64,000 bases of DNA. It comes from Streptomyces sp. XY006 (GTDB lineage Bacteria; Actinomycetota; Actinomycetes; Streptomycetales; Streptomycetaceae). Below, piece after piece: positions 43,060-51,464 of this stretch. How positions within the stretch are numbered: position 1 is the first letter of the stretch; every line of letters starts with the position of its first letter. The stretch is taken from contig NZ_NOKT01000001.1 of the NCBI RefSeq assembly GCF_002237655.1, positions 434,001-498,000 of the forward strand, written 5' to 3'. Under the pieces are notes generated by a model that had not been told where the DNA came from, ran no database searches, and was given only the letters and a program-made list of their open reading frames with translations. A program made the translations under genes and the position numbers.

Positions 43060-44168
43060 GCGTCTTCGCAGCGCGGGAGGCCGCCGCCGGGACCGGTTCC
43101 CCGCTCGCCACCCTGCCCGCCGACACGAGCGGCGCCGACCTCTGGCACGCGCTCGGCGCGCAGAACCGGCTGGCCGGTGTCTACCGCGGCAACGACCCGC
43201 GCCGGGGCGTCGACCCGGCCGCGTTGAGCACCCTGCTGACGGACGTCGACCGCCGCTTCGGCGTCGGCTCGACGCTTGCCGTGACCGTGCCGCTGGCCAC
43301 CTGTCTGCCGCTGCTCGCCCACGGGACCGGCCCGGCCACCCACACGCTCGCCGACAGCCTCGACGGCCACACCGTCGTGGCCCTCGCCGCCACCGACGAG
43401 GACTCCGGCTGCGACCTGGCGGCGCTGGACACGCGTGTCACCTTCGACGGGGACCGGGTCCGGCTCGACGGAACCAAGCGCTGGATCACCAACGCGACGA
43501 CGTGCGGCGCCGCCCTCGTCCTCGCACGCCACCGGCCCGGACCCCACTTCACCAACTTCACGTGGGTGCTCGTACCGGCCGACGCGCCCGGCGTGCGCGC
43601 CGAACCGGCCGGGACGGACCTGTTCGACGGCTCCGGAACCGGTCACCTCGCCTTCGACGGCGTCCGACTGACCCGGGAGCATGTCGTGGGCGGTACCGGC
43701 CGGGGACTGAGCGCGTTCGCGGCCCACATCGCCACCGAGCGGCTGGCCGGTGCGCTGTGGGCGGTCGCGCTGTGCGAGCGCGTGCTCCGGGACACCGCCC
43801 GTCACCTGGGGCGGCGCCGGCAGGGCGGCGGGGTCCTGTGGGACCGGGAGGCGATACGCCAGCGCTGGGCCGGCGCGCTGCTGCGCTCCCGTCAGCACCG
43901 CGCCCTGACCGAGAGCCTCACCGAGGCGGTCGCCGCCCGCCGTGACACCGCGGCCGCCGCGCTGCTCAAGGCCAGCGCCGCCGAGACCGTCGAGCACGTC
44001 CTGGACGTGTGCGCCCACCTCCAGGGCGCGCACGGATTCCGCACCGGTGGGCCGCAGCAACTGCGGGCGCAGGCGGCCCTGTTCGGGATCGGCGGCGGCA
44101 CGACCGAGGTCGTCCTGGACATCATGGCCGAAACGGCCCCCCTGGCCGGTGCCGGGGAGCTGCCGTGA
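43056..44168 (+). CDS. Acyl-CoA dehydrogenase-like flavoenzyme 2
   Basis: A 370-residue dehydrogenase fold with ALAATDEDSGCDLAALDTRVTFDGDRVRLDGTKRWITNAT in the FAD/substrate domain and a C-terminal HLQGAHGFRTGG...ALFGIGGGTTEVV. In most family members the C-terminal motif carries the catalytic Glu in an E-G-T context; here that position appears to be Gly (IGGGTTE), so another base or different chemistry is needed. It probably oxidises the substrate on carrier protein 3 (GTGA overlap). The flavin reductase encoded at 45629 is not needed for a classical dehydrogenase, leaving room for an oxygenase-like role. Confidence 0.86.
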   Translation: MSVFAAREAAAGTGSPLATLPADTSGADLWHALGAQNRLAGVYRGNDPRRGVDPAALSTLLTDVDRRFGVGSTLAVTVPLATCLPLLAHGTGPATHTLADSLDGHTVVALAATDEDSGCDLAALDTRVTFDGDRVRLDGTKRWITNATTCGAALVLARHRPGPHFTNFTWVLVPADAPGVRAEPAGTDLFDGSGTGHLAFDGVRLTREHVVGGTGRGLSAFAAHIATERLAGALWAVALCERVLRDTARHLGRRRQGGGVLWDREAIRQRWAGALLRSRQHRALTESLTEAVAARRDTAAAALLKASAAETVEHVLDVCAHLQGAHGFRTGGPQQLRAQAALFGIGGGTTEVVLDIMAETAPLAGAGELP

Positions 44169-44767
44169 AGGTCCTCGAGGCCGGCCCGGCCGTATGGGTG
44201 GCCACCGGTGAGGCGGCCGGCGGCCGCCTCACCCGCACCGACCTCGCCACGGCGCGTGGCCGGCCTGCCTGGCGTGCCCGCCAGATCCTGGCCGGGCGTG
44301 CGCTCCTGCGCGGGCTGCTGGCCGAGGTGGCGCCCGACCACGCCGGCGAGCCGGTCGTGGCCGGCCACAACGGCAAACCGGTCCTGGCGGGCCGCAGCCG
44401 GCCCGGCATCAGCATCTCCCACGACGGCGACCACACCGTCGTGGCTGTCGCACCCGGCCGCCGCGTCGGAGTCGACGTGCAGGTGCCGCCGCGGCACGTC
44501 GGCGACTCCATGGTCCGGCGGTGCGCCGCCCGCTACACGACCCACCTGTACCGCATGCCTGAGCCCCTGCGGCACACCGTCTTCACCGAGATCTGGACGG
44601 TCCAGGAGGCCTGTGTGAAGGCCGACGGGACCGGCATCGGAGGGCTCCCCTGGCACATCGACGTGCCCCCGCATCTCGACCACGGCGACTGGCGCCGTCT
44701 GCGCTGGCGCAAAGTGCGAGACCTCATCGACGTACCCGTGGCGTGCGCTTGGGAGGCGACACCATGA
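44165..44767 (+). CDS. Sfp-type 4'-phosphopantetheinyl transferase
   Basis: A 200-residue PPTase that should convert the cluster's three carrier proteins to holo form using CoA. Family motifs are GISISHDGDHTVVAV, RVGVDVQ (Mg-binding Asp) and EIWTVQEACVKADGTG (W-x3-E-A-x2-K). The GTG start overlaps the dehydrogenase stop, and the ATG of the next gene overlaps its stop. Presence of a dedicated PPTase supports genuine carrier-protein chemistry in this cluster. Confidence 0.92.
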   Translation: MKVLEAGPAVWVATGEAAGGRLTRTDLATARGRPAWRARQILAGRALLRGLLAEVAPDHAGEPVVAGHNGKPVLAGRSRPGISISHDGDHTVVAVAPGRRVGVDVQVPPRHVGDSMVRRCAARYTTHLYRMPEPLRHTVFTEIWTVQEACVKADGTGIGGLPWHIDVPPHLDHGDWRRLRWRKVRDLIDVPVACAWEATP

Positions 44768-45642
44768 CACCTGCCCTGTCCTGCTACTCCACCACGCTGG
44801 TGGAGTACCTGGGAGGCGCGGCTGCCGACCGTCTGGCCGCGACGGTGCACCTGTGGGTGCGCACCGACGAACCGGACGGCGCGCTCGCCTTCTCCCATCA
44901 CGACCGCATCGACGGCGGGAGCCTGGTCCACGACCATCGGCCCGACTGGCCGTCGGCCCGCGCGGCTCTGGCCGGTCTGCTGGCCGACGAGGGGCAGGTG
45001 ATCGTGTCGGGCAACGCCTTCCACCTGCCCTGGTCACCGCACCACGGAGTGCGAACCGTCCCCCACTGGTTCCTGCTGCGGGCCCACGGCGCGCGGGGGT
45101 GGCTCGTCGCCGACCCGTTCCACGCTCTGATGCCCGGCGGTGAGCACCTGCCCTACACCGGAGTGCTCGACGACGACTCCCTGCGGCGGGCGCTGACACC
45201 GGTGGGCCGGCTCGACCCGGCCGTGCGCAACCGGGAGGTGTACGCCTTGGGGGAGCCGGTGGACATCGGCCCCATGGACTCCTACCGCTGGCTGCGCAGG
45301 GCCGCCCCCGACCCGGCCGGAGCCCCGGCGCGCTGGCCGGGCACCTGGCTGCGCGAGCCGCGGGAGGTGTTCGCCCACCTGCGGGACCGCCTCACCCACG
45401 ACGGGGATCTGCTGGAGCGGCACATCGACGACCTGTGGGCGGCGTCCCGGCACCAGCTGCACCGCCTGGGCCCGAACCCCGAGCCGGACCTGGCCGACGC
45501 CTGGACGCAGTTGCCCAAAGCCCTGCGCTTCAGCGCCGACTCCGCCCGGCGCGGACGCCCCCGTACCGGTGTGGTCGAGCGGGCCCTCGACACCCTCGCC
45601 GCGCTCACGGCCGGCAGGGAGGTGAGCCGTGCTCGGGGTTGA
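44764..45642 (+). CDS. BtrH-like cysteine acyltransferase candidate 2
   Basis: A 292-residue protein with a papain-like catalytic spacing close to candidate 1: Cys7 in LSCYSTTLVEYLGG, His101 in VPHWFLLRAHG and Asp117 in WLVADPFHAL. The His-to-Asp distance (16 residues) nearly equals that in candidate 1 (15). The C-terminal ~120 residues are helical and unassigned. It lies directly after the PPTase gene with ATGA overlap. A role in moving an acyl group from a carrier to an amine or another carrier is inferred. Confidence 0.55.
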   Translation: MTPALSCYSTTLVEYLGGAAADRLAATVHLWVRTDEPDGALAFSHHDRIDGGSLVHDHRPDWPSARAALAGLLADEGQVIVSGNAFHLPWSPHHGVRTVPHWFLLRAHGARGWLVADPFHALMPGGEHLPYTGVLDDDSLRRALTPVGRLDPAVRNREVYALGEPVDIGPMDSYRWLRRAAPDPAGAPARWPGTWLREPREVFAHLRDRLTHDGDLLERHIDDLWAASRHQLHRLGPNPEPDLADAWTQLPKALRFSADSARRGRPRTGVVERALDTLAALTAGREVSRARG

Positions 45643-46186
45643 GACGACGACTGCCCCGGCGGACCCGCCGGCCGAGCCAGGAGTGGACGAGGCGCTCTTC
45701 CGCGCGACCATGACGGGTCTGGCCAAGTGCGTCGCGGTCACCACCGCCCTCGGACCCGACGGGCCGGTGGGGTGCACCACGACCTCGCTGATGTCGCTGT
45801 CCGTGGCGCCGCCGAGCGTGCTGCTGGCCTTCGGCACGGGCGGACGCACCCTGGACGACCTGCTCGGCGCCGGCCGCTTCGCCGTCAACGTGCTGTCCCA
45901 CACGCAGGGACCGCTGGTCCGGCGCTTCGCCACCGGCACCCCCGCACAGCGCTTTCGTGACACGCCGCACGCCGTGCTCCGGGGCGTCCCGGTCCTGCAC
46001 GAATCCGCCGTCGTGATGACCTGCGACGTCGCGGAGACCTTCACCGCCGTGGACCATGTCCTGGTCGTCGGCACCGTACGCCATCTGAGCACCACCCCCG
46101 GTTCCCCGCTGGTGCTCGTCACCGGGGAACCGCACATCGCCACACCCGTGCCGCCCGCCACGGCCGCGGCAGACCACCTGCGTTGA
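45629..46186 (+). CDS. NAD(P)H:flavin oxidoreductase domain protein
   Basis: A 185-residue flavin reductase-like protein with FMN-binding split-barrel motifs: GCTTTSLMSLSVAPPSVLLAFG (about residues 48-70) and FAVNVLS. It should supply reduced FMN to a two-component monooxygenase. No obvious two-component oxygenase partner is encoded nearby other than dehydrogenase-like enzyme 2, which shares the fold of several FMNH2-dependent oxygenases. GTG 45629 overlaps the preceding gene by 14 bp. Confidence 0.87.
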   Translation: MLGVETTTAPADPPAEPGVDEALFRATMTGLAKCVAVTTALGPDGPVGCTTTSLMSLSVAPPSVLLAFGTGGRTLDDLLGAGRFAVNVLSHTQGPLVRRFATGTPAQRFRDTPHAVLRGVPVLHESAVVMTCDVAETFTAVDHVLVVGTVRHLSTTPGSPLVLVTGEPHIATPVPPATAAADHLR

Positions 46187-46198
46187 CCTGGAGAGCCA

Positions 46199-47779
46199 AT
46201 GCCAGCGACTCCCGCACCCGAGGTAATCCACCGGCCCGACGAACGCTTCGACGAGTTCCTCCTGGCCGCCGCCGCCACCCACCCCGACCATCCCGCCGTG
46301 GTGGAGTACACGGACGGCGCGGAACGCGTGACGACCTTCCGCGGCCTGCGTGAGACCGCCGAGCGCTATGCCGGCCAACTGGACCGCTTCGGCCTGGAGA
46401 TCGGCGAGCGCGTCATGATCGTTTCGGACACGTCCGCCGAGGCCGTCGCCCTCGTCCTGGCGTGTGCGTCACGCGGCCTGCCCTTCGTACCGGTCAGCCC
46501 GGAGACGCCGGCCGAACGGCGGGCGACGATCGAGCGGCTGGCCGAGCCCGCGCTGTGCCTGGCCGCCGACGGGGAACCGGAGACGGCCGTGGGGCACGGC
46601 CGGTTCGGCGGCGGCGCCATCGAGGTGCCGCGACCGCCGTCGCGTCGTGCCCGGTCGAGGCGCGCCGTGACACCGACGGACACCGCCTACATCATCTTCA
46701 CGTCGGGCACCACGGGCCGGCCCAAGGGCGTGGTCATGAGTCACCGGGCCGTCGTCGCCTTCTACCGCGGCATGATGGCCGAGGGGTTCGTGTCGGTGGG
46801 CGACCGGGTGGCGTCGACGTCCCCCCTCCAGTTCGACTTCTCGCTGCTGGACATCGGCATGGCGCTGGGCAGCGGAGCGGCGGTGGCCCCCGTCCCGCGG
46901 GCCCTGCTGCGCTGGCCGACGAGATTCCTCAAGGTCCTGAGCGTCACCCGGGCCACCCACGTCAACGGTGTGCCGTCCATCTGGCGGCAGTCGCTGCGTC
47001 ACATCCCGGGCCGGCTGGCCGACCTGCCCGACCTGCGCGGCGTGCTGTTCTGCGGGGAGGAGTTCCCACTCGCCGAACTGCGCCACCTTCAGCGCCTCCG
47101 GCCCGGCATCCGACTGATCAACTGCTACGGGGCAACGGAATCCATGGCGGCCAGCTTCGCCGAGGTGCCCGACCCGCTGCCCGCCGACGTGACGCACCTG
47201 TCGATCGGCAACGGACACCGGGGCACCGACATCCTCCTGCTGGACGCCGAGGGGTCACCCGTGGGGGAGGAGGGCGTCGTCGGCGAGATGTACCTGCGCA
47301 GCCCGGCCCTGATGACCGGCTACTGGGGGGACGCCGACGCCACGGACGCCGCCCTCGTCGCGGACCCGCTGGAGCCCCGCTCGGGTCAGCGCCTGCTGAG
47401 GACCGGTGACCTGGCCTTCCGGGGCGCCGACGGCGGCCTGCGCTTCTGCGGGCGGCGGGACTCCCAGGTGCAGATCCGTGGCAACCGCGTGGAGCCGGCC
47501 GAGGTGCAGCGACGGCTGTCGGCCCACTCCGACGTCTGCGAGGCGGCCGTCGTGGTGTCCGAAGGGCTCGACGGGGAGGCCGAGTTGTGCGCGTTCGTCG
47601 TGCTGACCGACGGCGCGGCCGATACGGCCGAGAGCGATCTGCGCGCCTTCTGCCTGCGTGCGATGCCCGCCTACATGGCACCCGGCGTGGTGCGCATCGT
47701 GGACAGCCTCCCCGTCAACCAGCACGGCAAGACCGACCACCGGCGGCTGCTCGCCGAGCTCCTCACGGACGCCGCCTGA
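46199..47779 (+). CDS. Stand-alone adenylation enzyme (A domain 2)
   Basis: A 526-residue AMP-forming ligase of NRPS A-domain type. Motifs are A3 IIFTSGTTGRPKGVV (about residues 161-175), the Asp-containing LQFDFSLLDIGM, A5 INCYGATESM, A7 LLRTGDLA and A10 VNQHGKTDHRR with the terminal Lys. It probably loads a second amino or carboxylic acid onto one of the carriers. It starts 12 bp after the flavin reductase stop and ends the right operon at a strong terminator. Specificity is unassigned. Confidence 0.9.
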   Translation: MPATPAPEVIHRPDERFDEFLLAAAATHPDHPAVVEYTDGAERVTTFRGLRETAERYAGQLDRFGLEIGERVMIVSDTSAEAVALVLACASRGLPFVPVSPETPAERRATIERLAEPALCLAADGEPETAVGHGRFGGGAIEVPRPPSRRARSRRAVTPTDTAYIIFTSGTTGRPKGVVMSHRAVVAFYRGMMAEGFVSVGDRVASTSPLQFDFSLLDIGMALGSGAAVAPVPRALLRWPTRFLKVLSVTRATHVNGVPSIWRQSLRHIPGRLADLPDLRGVLFCGEEFPLAELRHLQRLRPGIRLINCYGATESMAASFAEVPDPLPADVTHLSIGNGHRGTDILLLDAEGSPVGEEGVVGEMYLRSPALMTGYWGDADATDAALVADPLEPRSGQRLLRTGDLAFRGADGGLRFCGRRDSQVQIRGNRVEPAEVQRRLSAHSDVCEAAVVVSEGLDGEAELCAFVVLTDGAADTAESDLRAFCLRAMPAYMAPGVVRIVDSLPVNQHGKTDHRRLLAELLTDAA

Positions 47780-47781
47780 GC

Positions 47782-47821
47782 GGCCCCGGGCCCCGTGGCT
47801 CCCGCGGCGGGGCCCGGGGCC
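47782..47821. terminator. Strong bidirectional hairpin terminator
   Basis: Perfect 14-bp arms GGCCCCGGGCCCCG and CGGGGCCCGGGGCC enclose a 12-bp loop, directly between the convergent stops of A domain 2 and the LysR gene. It marks the right end of the main cluster operon. Confidence 0.85.
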
Positions 47822-47824
47822 TGT

Positions 47825-48703
47825 TCAGCCCGCGCTGACCACATCGGAGGCGGCCTTCAGCACGGCGTGGAGGGCCGGGTGCCCGGTGTCTCCGCGCCGC
47901 CACAGGGCCTGCGTGTAAGTGGGGGTGGCGGGGCGCCAGTCCACGACCCTGCGGAGCCGGCCGTCGGCGAGGTCCTCGGCCACGGTGACCTCGGGAAGCA
48001 GTCCCACGCCTATACCGCTCTCGGCCAGGCGCTTCACGGCGGTGATGGAATCGAGTCTCAGCAGCCGCCCCGCCCGCAGGGTCGACTCGACCTCGTGCAG
48101 AAGCTCGCCGCAGTGGCGGACGTCGAGGTCGGCGCTGACGAGAATCGACGCCAGGGGCTCCTCGGAGGCCGGGCGGCGAGAACCAGGCCGTTCTCCCGCA
48201 ACCAGCGCGAACGGCTCGGGGCAGAGATCGCAGTGCTCCAGGTCCTCGTCCGACGCCCCGCTGCCTATCATGAACACGCAGTCCATCTGACCGTTGCGCA
48301 GCATCACGAGCGCCTCCTTGGGAGTGGACAGGCGGAGCGACACGTCCATGTCCGGATACCGCAGGAGCAAGTACTCGATGAGCGGCAGCAGTCGGTGGTT
48401 GATGAGGCTTTCCGACGCGCCGACGCAGATTCTTCCCTGCGGAGTCAGTGACGCGTCCGCGACGCGTCGTACGTGACCGCTGAGCCGCACGATCTCCCGG
48501 GCGTGTTCAAGGATGGAGCGACCGGCCCGAGTCGGCCGCACACCCCCCGGTAAGCGCTCCAGCAAGGGCATACCCAGCGACCGCTCCAGAGCCTTGATGC
48601 GATTGGTCACCGTGGGTTGGGTCACGTGAAGCATGCCGGCCGCCCGGGTCACACTTCCCGCGTCCACGGCGCCTAAAAACGCTTCGAGTTGCCGAGTATC
48701 CAA
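47825..48703 (-). CDS. LysR family transcriptional regulator
   Basis: A 292-residue LysR protein. The N-terminal winged helix (QLEAFLGAVDAGSVTRAAGMLHVTQPTVTNRIKALERSLGMPLLER, residues 5-50) is followed by a periplasmic-binding-like effector domain (ICVGASESLINHRLLPLIEYLL from about 91). It is convergent with the biosynthetic operon and divergent from the 2OG oxygenase operon. A T-N11-A type palindrome lies in the divergent gap, so it likely controls the oxygenase operon and itself, and perhaps the cluster. Confidence 0.9.
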   Translation of the reverse strand: MDTRQLEAFLGAVDAGSVTRAAGMLHVTQPTVTNRIKALERSLGMPLLERLPGGVRPTRAGRSILEHAREIVRLSGHVRRVADASLTPQGRICVGASESLINHRLLPLIEYLLLRYPDMDVSLRLSTPKEALVMLRNGQMDCVFMIGSGASDEDLEHCDLCPEPFALVAGERPGSRRPASEEPLASILVSADLDVRHCGELLHEVESTLRAGRLLRLDSITAVKRLAESGIGVGLLPEVTVAEDLADGRLRRVVDWRPATPTYTQALWRRGDTGHPALHAVLKAASDVVSAG

Positions 48704-49067
48704 TTCTTCCCCCGTATGAGTCGAACCGTCGAAAATGAAAGCCGACGCTATGTCGGATTTCTCCCGGCGCTGCGAAGTCCTGTCATTCTGGTCACGAATG
48801 ACATACGAGCGTTCATGGTGCCTGCGAGCGTAGCGTCACCCTTCCCACTCATCAACATGTTTGGTATTGGCATTTATGGGGAGGTCATTTGCCGGACGGA
48901 CGATTTCACGTCAGTTCGGATGCTCCTTTCGCATCCCGCGGCTCGGGCCCCGCCCGCCGTTCCGCCGCGCGGGCTAGTCCGGCGTTTCGGTCCCCGCGGA
49001 CCGGTATGTCTTGTAGGAGTCTGGGCACACCCCACGCGGCCTACCCCACCGGGAGGCGTCAGTACTC
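48704..49067. promoter_or_regulatory. Divergent gap with LysR-type operator
   Basis: The 364-bp gap between the LysR gene and the 2OG oxygenase gene holds a perfect inverted repeat at 48781-48803: TGTCATTC, 7-bp spacer TGGTCAC, GAATGACA. The ATTC-N7-GAAT core fits the T-N11-A LysR box. The region 48700-48900 is AT-rich for this genome. No additional gene is supported. Confidence 0.65.
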
Positions 49068-49694
49068 ATGCGACCCCAGTTCAGGACAGAGAACGTGGCG
49101 TCGGCCCCGGACTTCCTCTCGGCCGCCGAGTGCGCGGACGTCATCCGGGCCATGAACGAGTCACCCCGCGAGCCGGCCCAGGTCGTCCGTGCCGGCGAAT
49201 CGGTCCTCGACCCCTCGCTGCGCTCCTGCTTCGACCACCACTTCCCCGAGGACCACAAGCGGCGCATCGGTGAGCGCATGGCGTCGTATTTCGACGACCA
49301 CCGCGCGGCGTTCGAGTCGGACGCGGACTTCCTTTACGGCCCGTACTTCATGTCGTACGAGAAGGGCAGCTACTTCCGCGCTCACCGCGACGTCGCCAAC
49401 CACAAGGACGATCCGCCGAGGCTCGCCGCTCACCGCTGGTCGCTGCTGCTGTACCTCAACGGCCGCCGCGCCAAGGGGGCCCTGCCGACGTTCGACGGTG
49501 GCGCGCTCACCGTCTACGAGACCGATTCCCGCCTGCGCGACCGCCGGGTGGTCGTCGTGCCCGAGCCGGGGATATTGCTGCTGTTCCGCTCCTCGTTGAT
49601 GCACGAGGTGGCGACCGTGCTGGACGGCACGCGGTACGCAGTCGCCGGATGGATGTCCAGTGCCCGTTCCCCCGCTCTCGGAGGCCCGAGATGA
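49068..49694 (+). CDS. 2-oxoglutarate/Fe(II)-dependent oxygenase (prolyl-hydroxylase-like)
   Basis: A 208-residue 2OG-Fe(II) dioxygenase of the prolyl 4-hydroxylase-like type. Iron ligands are His106-x-Asp108 (YFRAHRDVA) and His179 (SLMHEVATV). The 2OG-binding Arg is probably Arg189 (GTRYAVAGW). The substrate may be a protein side chain, peptide or free amino acid. The ATG is preceded by GGGAGG. Its stop overlaps the next gene's start (ATGA). With the LysR-controlled promoter and proximity to the biosynthetic operons it may hydroxylate a cluster intermediate. Confidence 0.88.
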   Translation: MRPQFRTENVASAPDFLSAAECADVIRAMNESPREPAQVVRAGESVLDPSLRSCFDHHFPEDHKRRIGERMASYFDDHRAAFESDADFLYGPYFMSYEKGSYFRAHRDVANHKDDPPRLAAHRWSLLLYLNGRRAKGALPTFDGGALTVYETDSRLRDRRVVVVPEPGILLLFRSSLMHEVATVLDGTRYAVAGWMSSARSPALGGPR

Positions 49695-50431
49695 CCTACC
49701 ACTCCTCCGCCAACGAGTCGGTCCGGATGGGAGTGTTCCGTGAAACCGACCTCGAGACGCGGACCGCCCTCGCGGCGTTCTGCCGCCGCAACGGCTACCC
49801 GTACCTCGTCGCCGAGGTCCTGGAGCCGCTGCTGTCCGGGCACGGTCTCGTCCTGGCGCTGGCCGTGACGGAGCGGCCGTGGCCGCCCAAGGGCATCGGG
49901 TCGCAGACGATCGAGGCAGTGGGCATCGCCATGATCGGAACCGAGGGCCGGGCCCAGCTCACCCCGGTCCTCACGGACCGGAGGAACGCCACCAACATCG
50001 GTCTCGTCGGTGCCCTGACGAAACAGTTGCTCGAGCACCTGCACGAGGCGGACGTCCCGTCGGCCGGCTATCTGGTGCGCCAGGGCGACCGGGCACTCGA
50101 ACGCGTCCTCGAGCGAGCCGGCTTCGCCGAGGCGGACTTCCGGTCGTCCACCGACTTCGCCGACTACCTGGAGTTCGCAGCCTCGCCGCGGAGCGTCCTC
50201 GACGCACTGGGCCTGGCGGCACTGAGGGTCGGCGACCTCCTGGCGCTGGACCTGGACGGAGGGGAGCTCGACCGGCTGGGTTCCTACCACTTCGCGCTCA
50301 CCGCGGGGCTCACGGCCTATCTGCAGGACTCGCTCCGGCACGCGGCACTCCTCCCGGGTCTGATCGACCTCGTCGCCACGCTGCCGCCCGGGGGCGTCCC
50401 GCCCGGCACCCCCGGGCCACCGCTGACATGA
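49691..50431 (+). CDS. Uncharacterised protein with GNAT-like features
   Basis: A 246-residue soluble protein without a firm family. A central GNAT-like segment (AVGIAMIG, then RNATNIGLVGALTKQLLEHLHEADV and ALERVLERAGF at about residues 137-147) resembles the GNAT pattern in which the last helix follows a r.GF motif. The canonical R/Q-x-x-G-x-G/A acetyl-CoA loop is not clear. It is coupled at both ends by 4-bp overlaps with the 2OG oxygenase and glycosyltransferase genes, so it acts in the same process. The function is unknown. Confidence 0.65.
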   Translation: MTYHSSANESVRMGVFRETDLETRTALAAFCRRNGYPYLVAEVLEPLLSGHGLVLALAVTERPWPPKGIGSQTIEAVGIAMIGTEGRAQLTPVLTDRRNATNIGLVGALTKQLLEHLHEADVPSAGYLVRQGDRALERVLERAGFAEADFRSSTDFADYLEFAASPRSVLDALGLAALRVGDLLALDLDGGELDRLGSYHFALTAGLTAYLQDSLRHAALLPGLIDLVATLPPGGVPPGTPGPPLT

Positions 50432-51354
50432 GCCGTACGGCGTCCTCGCCCAGGCAGGCGTCGCAGGGCACACGGTCGTCGACCGTGTCGCTGGTCGTCT
50501 CGACGCTGGACGAGGGCGCCGAACTGCCCGCCACCCTCGAGTCGGTCTACGCCGGATCCGTCGTCCCGGACGAGACGATCGTCGTCGACGACGGCGGCAC
50601 GGACGACAGTTGCGCCTTGCTGGAACGGGCGGAGTGGCGGGCTCGCGGCGTCATGGTGCACCGCATCCGGCGCAGCGGTATCGCTGCGGCCCGCAATGCG
50701 GGAGCCCGGCTCGCCGGCGGTACACACCTGGTGTTCCTCGACGCACATTGCCGACTTGAACGGACCTGCCTGGCACGGCTCCGGGCGGCCCTGGACGCCC
50801 GGCCCGACGCCGTCCTCGCGCCCACCGTGCGCGATGCCGCCGGCACGGCGGCGGGCTGCGGTGCACGGCTGATCGACGCCCACTTGCGGGTGCGCTGGCT
50901 GCCTCCCCGACCCGATGGGACCGCCCCCTACGCGGTGCCGCTCGCGCCGGGCGGCTGCCTCGCGGTACGCCGGGCGACGTTCCGGCGCATGGGCGGGTTC
51001 GGCGCCTTTCGCGAACTCGGCCTCGAAGACGTCGACTTCAGCCTGCGGGCATGGCGGGCCGGGCTCGACGTGCTGGCCGTGCCCGGGGCACGGCTGGCAC
51101 ACCGCTTCCGCCCGTATCCGTCGTACCCCCTGAGCGGTACGAGCCGCGCCTACAACCTGGCGCGGACCGCGCTCGTCCACTTCGGTGGTTCCCGCCGCGA
51201 GGAGTGTCTGCGCAAGGTGATCGGTACCCCTCGGGCCGCCGAGGTGCTGGTCGAGGCGTTCGCCGGTGACTGGGAGGCGGAGCGGGCCGCCGTCGAGGCC
51301 ACCAGTGTGCGCCCTGTGGAGGCGTACTTCGAGACGTTCGGCGACTGGCGCTGA
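50428..51354 (+). CDS. Family 2 glycosyltransferase
   Basis: A 308-residue GT-A fold glycosyltransferase. The nucleotide-sugar site is visible as SLVVSTLDEGAELPATLESVYAG and IVVDDGGTDDS (about residues 20-60). The DxD equivalent is in VFLDAHCRLE (Asp-Ala-His), and the acceptor-side motif is ELGLEDVDFSLRAWRAG. No transmembrane helices are present, so it is a cytosolic transferase. It is the last gene of the LysR-divergent operon. The acceptor may be a hydroxylated residue made by the 2OG enzyme (inference from operon order). Confidence 0.87.
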   Translation: MSRTASSPRQASQGTRSSTVSLVVSTLDEGAELPATLESVYAGSVVPDETIVVDDGGTDDSCALLERAEWRARGVMVHRIRRSGIAAARNAGARLAGGTHLVFLDAHCRLERTCLARLRAALDARPDAVLAPTVRDAAGTAAGCGARLIDAHLRVRWLPPRPDGTAPYAVPLAPGGCLAVRRATFRRMGGFGAFRELGLEDVDFSLRAWRAGLDVLAVPGARLAHRFRPYPSYPLSGTSRAYNLARTALVHFGGSRREECLRKVIGTPRAAEVLVEAFAGDWEAERAAVEATSVRPVEAYFETFGDWR

Positions 51355-51464
51355 CACCGAGCACATCCGGCAGTCGCCCTGCGCCTGCGCGCCTCTGACC
51401 AGCAGCGTTGTAGGCGGGGAGCGAGGTCCCGCAAGGCTGCGGCAGAGTTCTCCCCGCGATTACT

